A stretch of DNA of 64,000 nt from Blumeriella jaapii (taxonomy: Eukaryota > Ascomycota > Leotiomycetes > Helotiales > Drepanopezizaceae), in the NCBI GenBank assembly GCA_009599575.1, contig VWND01000002.1, positions 1,612,001 through 1,676,000 on the forward strand, given 5' to 3'. Below the pieces are notes generated by a model that was not told where the DNA came from, searched no databases, and was given only the letters and a program-made list of their open reading frames with translations. Position numbers and translations under genes: made by a program. Position 1 is the first letter of the stretch. Every line of letters starts with the position of its first letter. Below are positions 33,101 to 44,168 of this stretch, one piece after another.

Positions 33101-33287
33101 CGTGTTGTTTCTCACATTGATTTCTTATGCGGCTGGACACTCCACGAGATGGTATGGCCCTCATCAACCTTGACCCAGCGGACGATGTACGACTGTTCGG
33201 ATTAGTTGCTATTTCCGATCCCACCACATCCGCAGAGCTGTGCATGCATACCTTGCTATGAATCTCCAGCTGTTCCAATCCGGCCAT
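30190..33287 (-). CDS. OSH3: Oxysterol-binding protein homologue, Osh3 type (993 aa, 3 exons)
   Basis: Exons 33287-33252, 33192-33116 and 33058-30190; the junctions read SYIVRWVKVDEGHTISWSVQ and KKSINFGIFKHPGTG. Domain order: GOLD-like N-terminus (about 1-155), PH domain (about 225-320; GVLSKRRRKRGQGYARRFFSL), an FFAT-like VAP-binding motif (GEFFDAEGGE), and a C-terminal ORD (MLGETYELVR, GEKYVEPVGTMTV). This GOLD-PH-FFAT-ORD layout is that of Osh3, a lipid-transfer protein at ER-plasma membrane contacts that binds PI4P. The usual ORD fingerprint EQVSHHPP reads EKVSHRPVRIAC here. The second His, which contacts PI4P in other family members, is Arg, although one His is kept. A (C)CTACCTA-rich tract lies upstream of the start. 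Confidence 0.9.
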
Positions 33288-34260
33288 TGCGCAGAGAAAC
33301 CGGCGATTGAGGGTTCGCGGTTGGTCGGAGCCTTACGGGCGTGCTGCTATTCGGCGCATACGAAGCAAGCAATGCTGTCAGGGCGAGGGCGCCGGAGGAG
33401 AGGATGTTTGAGTGTTTCGAATAGTAGTTGCGCTGCGCTGGGAACCCTGGGAGCGTTGAATGAGGTAGATAGGTAGGTTTGTAGGTAGGTATGTATAGGT
33501 GGTAAGGTGGTAAGGTGGTTTAGGTAGGTCGATAGGTGAGTAAGCAATAGGTACCTAGGCAAGGTAAGGTAGGCAAGGTAGGTAAGCCAAGGGCAGTTGA
33601 GTTCACCAAATGCCGGGAAAGGGACGGACCGACGGGAAAATGTACTATTGGCACTATTTGTAGTTTGTAGTTTATATTTGTAGTTCCTTGAGATTTCGAA
33701 TCCGAACGAGTGTGTGAGGTTCGTGTTTGGAAACGTGCCGAGACGAATACGCCGCTTGGATAGAGGGGTCGAAACTCGAGTATAACACTCGCTTCCCATT
33801 TTCTAGGGTTACATTACCACAACACAACATCACAACATCCCAACATTGCATAGATGGAAGGAATGATACTGTACACCACAGCACATCTGAATCCATGAGA
33901 CATACTCAGCTTGATTGTGGGGGATGTACATTGGAATAATAAAAGAGTCACTGCAACGCCAGGTCGTGATATGATGGACCACCTCCTTCCTTACAACCGA
34001 TAGACAAAAGACAAAAGTGCCAACGGATCTCATAGAAGACATCACATGGGGAACGTCTGAGTCCAAGCAGCAGGCATTTCTGATCATTGCCATCAATCTC
34101 GGATTACTAATAAGTCATCTCATCGCCGCTAGATTGAAGATGAATGGTTTTCACATCCACCATGCCCGGTGTTGTGCTTCAGCTCCACACCAGCTGAAGG
34201 GAAGTTCGTGCCGAATTGGATCCACCCTATCCATCCCGTGAAGTAATAACGCCCTGGGTC
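33288..34260. other. OSH3 upstream region and spacer with GGTAGGTA-type repeats
   Basis: 33465-33600 is dominated by GGTAGGT, GGTAAGGT and GTAGGTAT variants with a GGTACC. On the minus strand this gives the CCTACCTA runs common in ascomycete promoters. No gene is supported between 33600 and 34260. Confidence 0.55.
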
Positions 34261-37200
34261 CTATGGCCTCTTCATGGCCTCCGCCTGGTGTCGAATCTTG
34301 AACCCATTGCACAGAGCTCTCATGTCGGGATACTTAGACTTCATGAGCTCGAAAGCTTTCGGTACTACTCGGACGGGCCATGCTTGGGGTTTTCCATTGT
34401 TGCCGGCCTTGAAGCAGAGATGAAAGTAGCCCGGATGCTGCGTATCCAAGCAGAACGCATATACGGATCGCTTGGGGTTGGCTTTGGTGTATGTGGTTAA
34501 CCAATTTTCTAGTCACAATTAGCAACACGACCAAATCTTCAGGATAGTATCGTCGTACCTGTCTCGGCTCTACTTCCACTCTGGAACTTGTCGTGATCCA
34601 TGATTTCTGACACTTTCTTGGACATAGCCTTGACGTGATCCACAATCAACTCGTCCAGATCGGTGTAGTTGACGTTGCCGATTCTAAGGATGCGTCCGAG
34701 GGAAAACTCATTCTCTTTCTGCAATTCAAGGACATCGATGTGTTGATACACGCCGTCAGCTACCTTCCACGTCACTGCAAGATGATCGTTTCCTTTCGAT
34801 GACGGACGCACGACAGCATCTCCAGCTGCTTGAGAGCCAAGATATTCTTCTGCTTGAGTGGAATTGAACGGTTTGAATAGAGGGTGGTTGACGACTCGCT
34901 GGGTTCGACCAGTGGCTTTATCCTTCTCTCGCAGCTCCTCCTTGTCTTGACGTTCCTGCATGGCATCCCAGGATCCGGGGTCATGGTCTATGCGCCTCCG
35001 GAATGGAATTTGCAGCATCTGCCGACGTAGGGAAAGCCGCGCCGAGAAGTTGTGTCTGTCCAGTTCAAGAAGTTTGGCTTGGGTGGTTTGGCCCATGGAG
35101 AAGAGACGACTCAGAGAAGCATCCCCGAGGTCGGAACCTTCTTGCTGTTCAACTCGGCCTTCGATACCGGAATCTAGTTTAGCAATGATGAAGTCGTCCT
35201 TGGCGACACGAATGTTGACTGAAACGATCATACCCTCGCACAGCGACTCGCTTGTTTCGCCCGTGAGCATAGTGAAGATCTCGTTATCCGTCAGCATGGA
35301 GAAATTCCTCCTTAACTCCTCATAGGGCTGTTGGAGCTCAGCACGAATGGTCTCGAGTGTAGCCCGCTTTCGCTGGTTGAAGTTTTTCTCCAACTGTTCC
35401 GCGTATTCCTCTAGAATGAGATCATTGACCTTTTCCTGGTCACCTTGCTTAATGAGTGCGAACAATGGCTCCGGGACCGCCTTCATCGACTTCGGCCTTG
35501 ACGTCTTCTTCGTCCAGTTCCAGGGCATCGGCAGCCATCTTACGACCAAGCTCATAATCTTCCGGATGCACCCGAGTATTATCAAGATAGTCGGATGTCT
35601 GGTTTGAGCTTTCGTACTCAATGGACAAGAAGCTGGCACAGTTGTTCCAGACTCGTGGCCCAACGACCGGAAGCTTGCCACTGTCTGGGTCACCGACCAG
35701 CTCGTCTCTCGTGTTCACGATGCCACCGTTAGCGTTGATGGTCTTCAAGACGGCAGTCGCTTTTCTGGGGCCCAAACCGCAAACGAACGGAAGTAATGCG
35801 GCCGTGTAGGAATCGGCAATAGCTTCGTTGATGTCGACACCACAGAGATTCACCATATCAACCATGGCCGTATCAAGCTGTTTTCGGAGCTTGTCTTCTG
35901 GGAGAAGCTGTTGGCAAGGATGGAAAGACAGCGAAACTATGTCTTTTCCTAGTGCCGCGTACTCCTTCATCGGGTTTTGCAAATACTTGGCCAAGGCAAC
36001 GCAGTATTTCGTGAGGGCAGGGAACGTTGGGTGGTCAATAGCAGCGCGCGCGCTGTCCTTGTAAAGTCGGGCCACCTCATCGTTCACCACAAGAATCTCT
36101 AGGGGCTCGCTTCTATCGTCGCCAGAGTCTTGATCCTCGAACTCAGCGCCCCTTAAACCTTTCTCGTCAACCAGATCTCGGAGGCTGGTGATGAGCTTAT
36201 GTGTCCACCGAGAAACCACTAATGCCCAAAACATCTGGCTTCCTTCTGTGCACCAACTCGACAAATTGCTCTCTGGAGGCCTCGCTTCGGGTGAAATTGT
36301 CGAATTTGCCGTGTTCCAGCACCCGACCATCTTCCTCTACCCAAGCCCAGCAAACAGATCCCCGAGCCGGATCCATGTCTCCATTCGATAACGCCAGGAC
36401 TCGGGGAATCGTGCCAAGCATCATGCCCTTTGGTTTGTACGGGGCTTGGTCCAGCTTTTTGGAGTACTTTTCCCGACAGATCTTGAGAACAGAGTCTTGG
36501 CACTCGGTTCTCATGCTCTCCTTCACACCTTTGGTAATCACTTTCTCCAATTTCGTAAACGCCAAATCTAGAACCTTCTGGCGCTCATCGTTCCATGCGT
36601 CTGCGAGCTCACTGAAATTGTCAGACGCAAACTCGGAGAAGAGCTGTTTCCGAAATTCGTGCTCGTTCTGCAATGACACCTTGACTTCAATCAGCCCTTC
36701 TTCCTCCGCCTTGAGCATCTTCAGAAAGATCTCAGGCTTATCTGCGATATCGCTGAAGGTCTGGTTCTTCAAGTACTTTAGCTCGTAGTATGGGTGCTGT
36801 TCATCAATCTTCCTCAGACCCTTGTCGGTTCTCCGGCAATCAACCACGCCCATCATGTAGTAGCTCATACGAAAGTACTTTCGCATGCGGGGATGCATGA
36901 ACAACTCTTCCGCGAACATTTGACGAGCAGCCACGAGTACCGCTTCCCCCGTTCTAAATTCGCTGTCCAGGGTCAGAGAGTCAGCCAGGTCGAGAGGAGT
37001 GAGAGAAGAGTCCTCAGCATATTGCTTTCTTCCCTCTTTTAGGGCGTTCTGAGCAACTTGATCCGGGCTGATTCCATACGCCCGAACGAGATTGTAAGCT
37101 TTTCCTTTCCGGATGCGATCGTACATGGATGATTTGCCACCTGGGCGACGCTTTTCCCTGACTTCACTGGTGGTGGCAGCCAAGTCCTTCACTTCGGAAG

Positions 37201-38637
37201 AATACTGGAAGTAGATGAAGTCCTGGATATCTTGCAGTTCTTCCATAGTCACGGCCATTGGCAACATAGCCTCCACCATTGGATCTTTCACGCCTCCAGC
37301 GAGCTTTAAATTGTCGTAAGTCTTCTCGAGCACGTTGCGCTTGTCAACGAGAGCACGAAATTTGAGGTCCAGTTCGAGGACACGCCAGAGATCGTCCTGG
37401 TTGAGTAGCTTTTCAGCACTGACAACGTACTCGTCATGATCATTGTCGCCGCGGACTCGAGTTTTCTTGGCGTGAATCAAGTAGTCCTTACGATGTTGAA
37501 ATACGTAGGGAACCTCCACCTCATCAACCACAAAAAACTCCAGGACTTTGCCGATAGCTCTCGTGAATGGAACTCGGAGATCGCTATGCAACTGCTTCTT
37601 GGGCCACATGAGGTCTGTGATCCAACGAGCTTCCTCCTTGAATTGTTCGTCGGTGATTTGCAGGTGCTTGTATAGCAATCGGTCTAGCTGAAAGCGCTCC
37701 GGCTCATCTGCCCATCGGATTTGATTGTCCTCGTCGGTGAGAAGCTTTTCTGCCAGCTGAGAAGGCTCAAAGACATCCTTCAGCTCCAAATTGTGGTCTC
37801 CAGCTTCCCTCGCCTCGGCCTCGTCCTCTAGGGCCAGGGCCCAATCATAGTCCTCTCCGTTGCCAAAAATGGCCTCCATGTCATCCAGAGCATCCTTATC
37901 AAGACCGGAAGCTTCGGTGCCGGCTGCATATCCCCTATCTCTCGGGCGTGCCACTTCTCTCTGCTCCTGAAGTCGCAGTCGCTCGTCCTCGTCCTCGAGA
38001 TCATCCTCTTCAATGAAGCCGTCAAACTCATCAGCTCTGTGATAATCTGACCGGCCAAAGCCGCGATCCTGGTCGACGCCCGTGTCCACGTCGTCATCAT
38101 CGGAAAAGATCTGATCCAAGCCGCGCTCTCGACTTTGGTCGTTGTCGTCACGGTGTCCACGCTTGAGACGCTTGAATTTTTGCTGGCAGGTGTTAGATGG
38201 TTCATGGCTCACGCTCGAGTGCTGTGTCATACCTGTGTGGTAGCCTTGCGCTCCCATTCCGGATTTGCTTCTCCAATGAGATCCAAATCCTCGTCGTCCA
38301 AGGCAGCCTCTTCCTTTTCCCGCTCGGCGCGGTTCCTCTTCTTGCGTCGGCGCCGCTCTCGTGCTTCGTCTTCCTCCTCATCGCTATCTTCTATGATGAA
38401 ACCCTCGCGAACCTAGAGACCATCAGCACGGCGATTCGAGCCACGCAGCGACCCCGGGGATCCACATACCGCACGTTGTGCCTCCTCATCGTCGTCGTCT
38501 TCTTCCTCACTCGAGTCATCCAGGACCGGGTTGCGTGGCTTGCCCGACTTGGCCTCGCCGGTTTCCTCATCGAAAGAGTCATCGTTCTCCTCGTCATCAA
38601 GCTCGGCTTCCCCAGAAATCAGATCGCGCATGCTCAT
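34261..38637 (-). CDS. SPT6: Transcription elongation factor Spt6 (about 1,400 aa), with two apparent frameshifts
   Basis: Exons 38637-38470, 38412-38233, 38182-34559 and 34508-34261. The N-terminus is an acidic tail ([25 protein letters not shown]). The centre has the YqgF-like fold ([12 protein letters not shown]) and helix-hairpin-helix ([17 protein letters not shown]); then come an S1 domain ([18 protein letters not shown]) and a C-terminal tandem SH2 that binds the Pol II Rpb1 linker ([24 protein letters not shown]). Spt6 is a histone H3-H4 chaperone travelling with RNA polymerase II. In the big exon the frame shifts twice: at about 36197-36207 (after GISGFSVDT, before HKLITSL) and at about 35452-35470 (after GPGAIVR, before [10 protein letters not shown]). 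Each is cured by two extra bases, and both sit in short dinucleotide runs (CACA, CGC). No intron fits. As the gene is normally essential, assembly error is the likely cause. Confidence 0.88.
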
Positions 38638-39980
38638 CGTGGCGGCTTGCGGTGGTCGGTGGGCTTAGAGACGTCGGAAAGAATGGCAGAGAAGAGTTGT
38701 TCCGAGTCGCTGAAGGGGGAGACGCGAGGTTTGAAGTACTGCTCGAGAGATGAGTCGGGGCAGCAAGGCTAGCTCCCCTACAGCACAGTAGCTCGCTCAG
38801 AGGAGGCGATGGGGAGAATTCGTGTAGGTCGAAGGCGAGGATGATGTGAGGTGGAGTGATGTAATTGACGGTGTTCAAGTAGGGGGGCGCGATTCGAGAG
38901 GACGTACAGTACTGTAAGTACTTTCTCAAGGTCAAAAGATTTCGGTCCCGGCTGTGCTTACCGTGCGCGCTGTCTGTCAAACGCGATGATGTGAGTTCGA
39001 ACGAGCATTATGTAAGCCGGACGCTACGACGAAGATCACGTGGGTACCAGCCACACATGCTCTGGGTCAAGCTTCCGAGACTGAGCCACAGTTGCGATAC
39101 CGTCGATACTGTACTTGAATAAGCGTGTACAAACTGTATGTACAGTACTGTGCAGTACTGTACATATGTACAGTATATACAACATATACAGTAAACACGT
39201 CATTTTTCAATCACGTACGATTCGAATGAATCGCTTGATAACCTACATACTGTACCTATCTACCTGATCAACGCATCAAGTACTCTCCTCGCCTTCTTGG
39301 ACGAAAGCGGCATAGCGCAGCAGGAAATCAACTACTGACCTCGACTCTCTCCCTCTCCCTCACACACGCACTCTCTCACTCTCTCTCTCTCGACTTCCTG
39401 ACCTACAGTACCTACCGACCTGTGCTACTCTTCTCCTCTATTGAAAACCCTCTTCTTCCTCTTCAATCTTCTGCTGCTTCGCAGTTCGAATGCGATTTCT
39501 CTCTCCAACCTACCTGACACTGCTTCTATGCCCGTGCGCCCCGGACTGAGGGCTGCCATCCGATAAGCTCGGTGCCCATAGCCAGAGAGCGTCCTTGTGC
39601 CCATCTCATCTCAACGTCCGTCTCTTCACTACATACATGCTACTCCTCCGTCGCCCCCTCTTGGCCGCCTCGTTGTCGTCTCCGTCCCCATCTTCACCCT
39701 CGTCCGACGGCCATTGAAGACAATTGTGCCAGGTCGACGGCGCCTAGCCAAATCCAAAGCCCAAGGCCCAAACCAAACCCGAAACCAATCCAATCTATCT
39801 CCCCTGCTGCACAGACGACCGACCCGCCGCCGCGACTTCCTTGTCCTCCCCACCCAAGTCAACCCGTCCGTCCGCGATCTTCACACGGCCTGCTGAGAGC
39901 CTGCAAGGAACCAACCTACCACCTACCTCCATATAGTAAAGTACACAAAGAAGAGTCAAATTACTATCTGCCAGCCCAAC
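38638..39980. other. Divergent SPT6 / MAPKK promoter region
   Basis: 1.34 kb shared between two divergent starts. It holds a dense cluster of GTAC-type palindromes (38904-38918 and 39108-39200) and a CT-rich tract at 39345-39415 just upstream of the inferred MAPKK transcription start, a common fungal initiator context. Plus-strand frames at 39572-39960 look like leader sequence, not genes. Confidence 0.5.
39108..39200. repeat. Cluster of TACTGTACAGTA-type palindromes
   Basis: Within 93 bases the core TACTGTAC / GTACAGTA occurs repeatedly, including AGTACTGTGCAGTACT and ACTGTACATATGTACAGT, which can fold into cruciform hairpins. Confidence 0.7.
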
Positions 39981-41752
39981 ATGTCCGACGCCATCGGTTC
40001 CGTGCGGACGCTGAAGAGGAAGAACGTCAAGGGTCTCGCGTTGGCTGCACCTGCCCCGCGGCCAGTCGCGCCCTCCGAGAGCGACCTCCAGATTCCCGGC
40101 GGCAACACAAACGACAATGCTCGGCAGACGGCGCAGTTGGAGATTGGCATCGAGTACAAGCTGGACTTGAAGAGAGAAGATCTCGAGGTCTTGAAGGATC
40201 TCGGTCACGGCAATGGAGGCACCGTCAGCAAGGTGCGGCATATGGCGACGGGGACCGTCATGGCGAGAAAGGTACGCCTGCTGGTCGGGCAGAGTTCCTC
40301 CTACCATCGAGTGAACACCTGGGCGCTGGCTGATACTATTCTCCTCAACAGGTAATCCATGTAGAAGCGAAGAAGGAGATGCGACGTCGCATCGTGAGGG
40401 AGCTCCAGATTATGCACGACTGCAACTCCGAGTTCATTGTCAACTTCTACGGTGCCTTCCTGAGCGACACAAACGATGTCATCATGTGCATGGAATACAT
40501 GGACGTTGGGTACGGAGTCTCCGCTTCTTCTCTGAGCAATGGCTAACCCCGGTCTCCAGCTCTCTGGACCGAATCTCGAGGCTATTCGGCCCGGTACGCG
40601 TGGATGTCTTGGGCAAGATCGCAGAGGCTACCACGGGAGGACTCACATATCTATATATCAAGCACCACATCATGCACCGAGATATCAAGCCGTCCAATAT
40701 ACTGGTGAACTCGAAGGGTCAGATCAAGCTATGTGATTTCGGTGTTTCTGGGGAGCTGGTCAATTCGGTGGCAGACACCTTTGTGGGGACATCCACGTAC
40801 ATGGCACCCGAGAGAATCCAGGGTCAGAAGTACACGGTGAAATCAGATGTCTGGAGCTTCGGCCTGTCCATCATGGAGCTGGCCATTGGCAAATTTCCAT
40901 TCGATGCCAGCGAGCACTTGTCTGATGGGGACGGAGCCCCGGCTGGTATCTTGGATCTTCTACAGATCGTGTATGAGCCAGCACCAAAGCTCCCAAAGAG
41001 CGAGGCTTTCCCACAGATTCTCGAGGATATGATCCAGAAATGTATGGCGAAAGCACCGGAGGAACGTCCTACACCGCAGGAGCTCTTTGTAAGCATGCTT
41101 AGTCCCCTGTTTTTGGTGGTTTACTTATAACCCCTAGGAACGAGAACCTTTCGTGCAAGCAGCCAAACGTACACCCGTCAATCTGAAAGAATGGGCCGTC
41201 AGTCTCATCGAAAAGGACAACCGAAAATCACATCTTGCACCACAGTTATCCCCCTCCACACAGCAACTTTTGCGCTCGGGAGACTCTCCTACAGGACCCT
41301 GTGCTTCAAACTCTCCTGACTACTCACTACCAACTCCTACTTCTGGCGACATCCCGATCGGTGGCGGCGATGTGCGTTCATCGGTTACATCTCCCCATCG
41401 CGGAGACCGTTCACCTACCAGGAACGGCTCCAGCAATCTAGGTCGTGCGTCAGGTGCCTCCAGTCATGCTCACCCGGGTCTCCCACCGCGAGTATCTACC
41501 ACCAACTCCATTCCAAGACTTACTACTCTCAATGCCCCCGATTATTCTCTGAACGGCCCTTCAAGCGCCACTGCCGTGTCCTTTTCCTCAACCACACTTC
41601 CCATGCGGCCAGCTCCTCCTGCTGGCCCATTGCCGCCGCCCCCTGTTCCCAGAAAGGAGAACGGTGAGTCTGACGCAAAGAGGGAGAGTAGACGGCAAGC
41701 TACATTTGGAAAAAGCATATACGGATCGGGATATGGCGACCGGCTACAATAA
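39981..41752 (+). CDS. STE7: MAP kinase kinase, Ste7/FUZ7 type (530 aa, 4 exons)
   Basis: Exons 39981-40271, 40352-40509, 40560-41088 and 41138-41752, all in phase (donors GTACGC, GTACGG, GTAAGC; acceptors CAG, CAG, CTAG). Kinase marks: glycine-rich loop [15 protein letters not shown] lysine in MARKVIHVEA, catalytic loop [13 protein letters not shown] in [19 protein letters not shown] with MAPKK-type S-x-x-x-T activation sites, then YMAPERIQG and [14 protein letters not shown]. The C-terminal ~190 residues are Ser/Pro-rich with a [10 protein letters not shown] motif. In fungi this kinase relays Ste11-type signals to the Fus3/Kss1-type MAPK controlling mating, fusion and, in pathogens, invasive growth. 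Subfamily is judged from overall match and neighbour-free motifs. Confidence 0.92.
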
Positions 41753-41993
41753 TTCGCACGATACCTCATGTTCTCTGCTGGCGATTTCTTTCGCGGCAAA
41801 ATAAAGCACCCTTCGGCGTCACCCAAATTATGTCTAAAGTCTTTTCGAGGAGGGTTTTTTTACCCTTCCAAATGCATATCCATTCGGGATCTACGTTGGG
41901 CCGAGTTGCGCGCTAGGATCAAGAGAGAAAACCGGGGTACTCAATGGATGCAGTGCCGGCGTATTTAGACAGCAGGTCTATATTATTACTATT

Positions 41994-43719
41994 CTATTTG
42001 CTCGTGACTTCGGCTTTGCCCGCCTTCAACACTTCTTCTGCTCGATTCCCCGTGTTACTATCCTCCTCCCTCCCAATCTTACCCACAAACCCGTTCTCCA
42101 AAATCTCTATCAACTCGTCCAGTCGCGACACGATTAAATCCGTGTGTTCGTGATCAGCCAGATGGGCGTTGACGTCGTTAACGAGTAACACTGTCGCGGC
42201 ACCAGCGGCGTAGCCAGCCGTCATGTCGTCTATCGAGTCCCTGCCCTCGCTCGTCAGTATCCGACTCCCAACTCCCAACTTTCTCATCCTCACAAACACT
42301 CGAGGGGACGGCCGAAAGTGAAGTCGTGGGAATTCAGAGAACTCACCCGACCATGATGACCTGTCGGGCATCGGCCTTGCCTCCCTCGTCCACGAAACCC
42401 CACTGCTTGACGATATGCCAGATGCCCTCCGGCCGCGGCTTCGGCGGCTTGAACTCTCGCGTCACGATCGGCCCGAATTCCTTGCCCGCGAGGAACTTAG
42501 ACAGGAGGTGGGAGACCGGGGCGTCGAAGTTGCGGGTGCATATTCCCTTTGGGATGGAGTGGGATTCGAGATAGCTAGTAGAGGGAAGAAGGGGGTTCAG
42601 TGCTCAGTGCTTTAGCTCGTTCTGGGGGATAGAACACTGCTTGGAGTGCATGGGGAGGAGAGGAGTGGAGGGGAGCGCGGGATAGGAGGATGACTTACTC
42701 CATCAGTGGGACGAGGCCGGGCTGTGGTTCTTGCGAGGACATGGCGGAGCGCTCAATGGCGCGGATTGTCTCCTGCGCTGCTTCTTGCTGCGAGGCGGGC
42801 AGGGACTGGATGTGGTCGAGGATGTCGGTACCTTTGTCGATGCCGAGAGCGGTGCGCATCTGACCGAACATCCAGGTCTGGGGCACACTGCATGCATATC
42901 AGATACATCTGCCCGGTAGAGAGAAAGGAAGCGTGATTTCTGAGTAGAGTTTTGACACCCTGAGATTTGTAAAAGGAGTTGGAAAGGCCTAAACACCATG
43001 GATTGGGAGTATGTGAGGAGAAGTGATCTGATGTGTACTGGATAACATAGCTCAAGAGCATAATGGAACTTAAAGCATTACGAGATTTCGAAACGAGACG
43101 CCACTTTCAAACTACTGTGTGTGTGAAATAACATAGATGAAAACAAGAGATTAGGAGAACTACTCCTACTGTGGCTCCGTTTCTCGCCTCACTGAAAATA
43201 TCTCATCTGAGCCTCAAACCAGCAGCCAAACTCCACGTCAATTCACCCTTCAAAAGCATGCACTCGCTCACACACTCTCATAACAGCAGCAGCCCTCGCA
43301 TTGACTACACGCCAACCGCAGTAATAGTAAACCTCCACAAGAGACGACAACAAGAACAAAGTGCAAAGCAAGAAACACAAACCCTTCAACGCCCCCAAAC
43401 ATATCCCCAAAGCGGTGAATCGAAACAGAAAACGAGAGAAGAAAAAGAACAACACGCTTGTTACAACGTACCAAAGAGTTCCATCGACATCAAACACAAT
43501 CCCCTTCAACCGGGGCAACGCCTCCCCTCCCACGCGGCCGGCGTCCTTCCCTAGCGGAGCGAACCGTCTCGGCTCCTTAGGTGAAGCGCTCATACTCGCA
43601 CTCGTCATGCCGCGGAATCTCCTGGCGCCTGGGATCGATGATGCTGGAGTGCGGGTGAGAAGAGCACGGTGGAGGTTGGATCTCAAGAGCTTGAAGGAGA
43701 GGTCGAGGAGGTTGGGCAT
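41994..43719 (-). CDS. HAD-superfamily hydrolase (303 aa, 4 exons)
   Basis: Exons 43719-43472, 42887-42699, 42574-42347 and 42240-41994. Motif I with the nucleophile is GIVFDVDGTLCVP, spanning intron 1. A cap region follows (MFGQMRTALGI, ILDHIQSLP). Motif II is probably GICTRN, and motif III the Lys in KPPKPRPEGI. Motif IV, MVGDSIDDMTAGYAAGA, carries the Mg2+-binding acidic residues. This is a subfamily I (phosphoglycolate phosphatase-like) phosphatase of unknown substrate. The N-terminus (FKLLRSNLHRALLTRTPASS) is Arg-rich and amphipathic, suggesting mitochondrial import; later Mets near residues 38 and 43 could give a cytosolic form. Intron 1 is 584 nt, several times the local norm. Confidence 0.85.
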
Positions 43720-44168
43720 ACGTGAGTAGATAGCGCGGGTATGTCGATGTGGTGGAGGATAAGGTACACAGGGGTGGGGGATTGGGAAGGAGCACGCATG
43801 AATGGGCTCAGGTTCGCTTAGCTTAATTTGAGTTTCCGCCTTGAGGCCTCAGGCACTACAGTTCAGACTCAAGACGGTTTTCATGACTGCGCTGTCAGCC
43901 AGGGCTTTCACAGGCATACCTCAGAAAACACGGCATTGGATGGATGCGCTTAGCCAATTTCTTTTTGTCTACCGCATAAAATCAATCAAATACACGAACG
44001 AAGCCTGTACTACTAGAACAAGAAAATGAGTCCTCAATACGCCATCATTTCTTACGCCCCGTCCGTTCTTGCCATTGGACCCATACATAGTACGGATGAA
44101 AGCGTTCATGATTCACGACCGTGCACATTCGTTCCCAAATGCCCCCTCCCTGTATAATACACAAAGCG
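43720..44168. other. Intergenic spacer
   Basis: About 450 bases; nothing recognised beyond flanking untranslated sequence. Confidence 0.5.

Noticed and set aside
39572..40333. Long plus frame overlapping the start of the MAPKK gene
   Set aside because: Different frame from the kinase and Pro/Arg-rich; it is leader plus shadow of exon 1.
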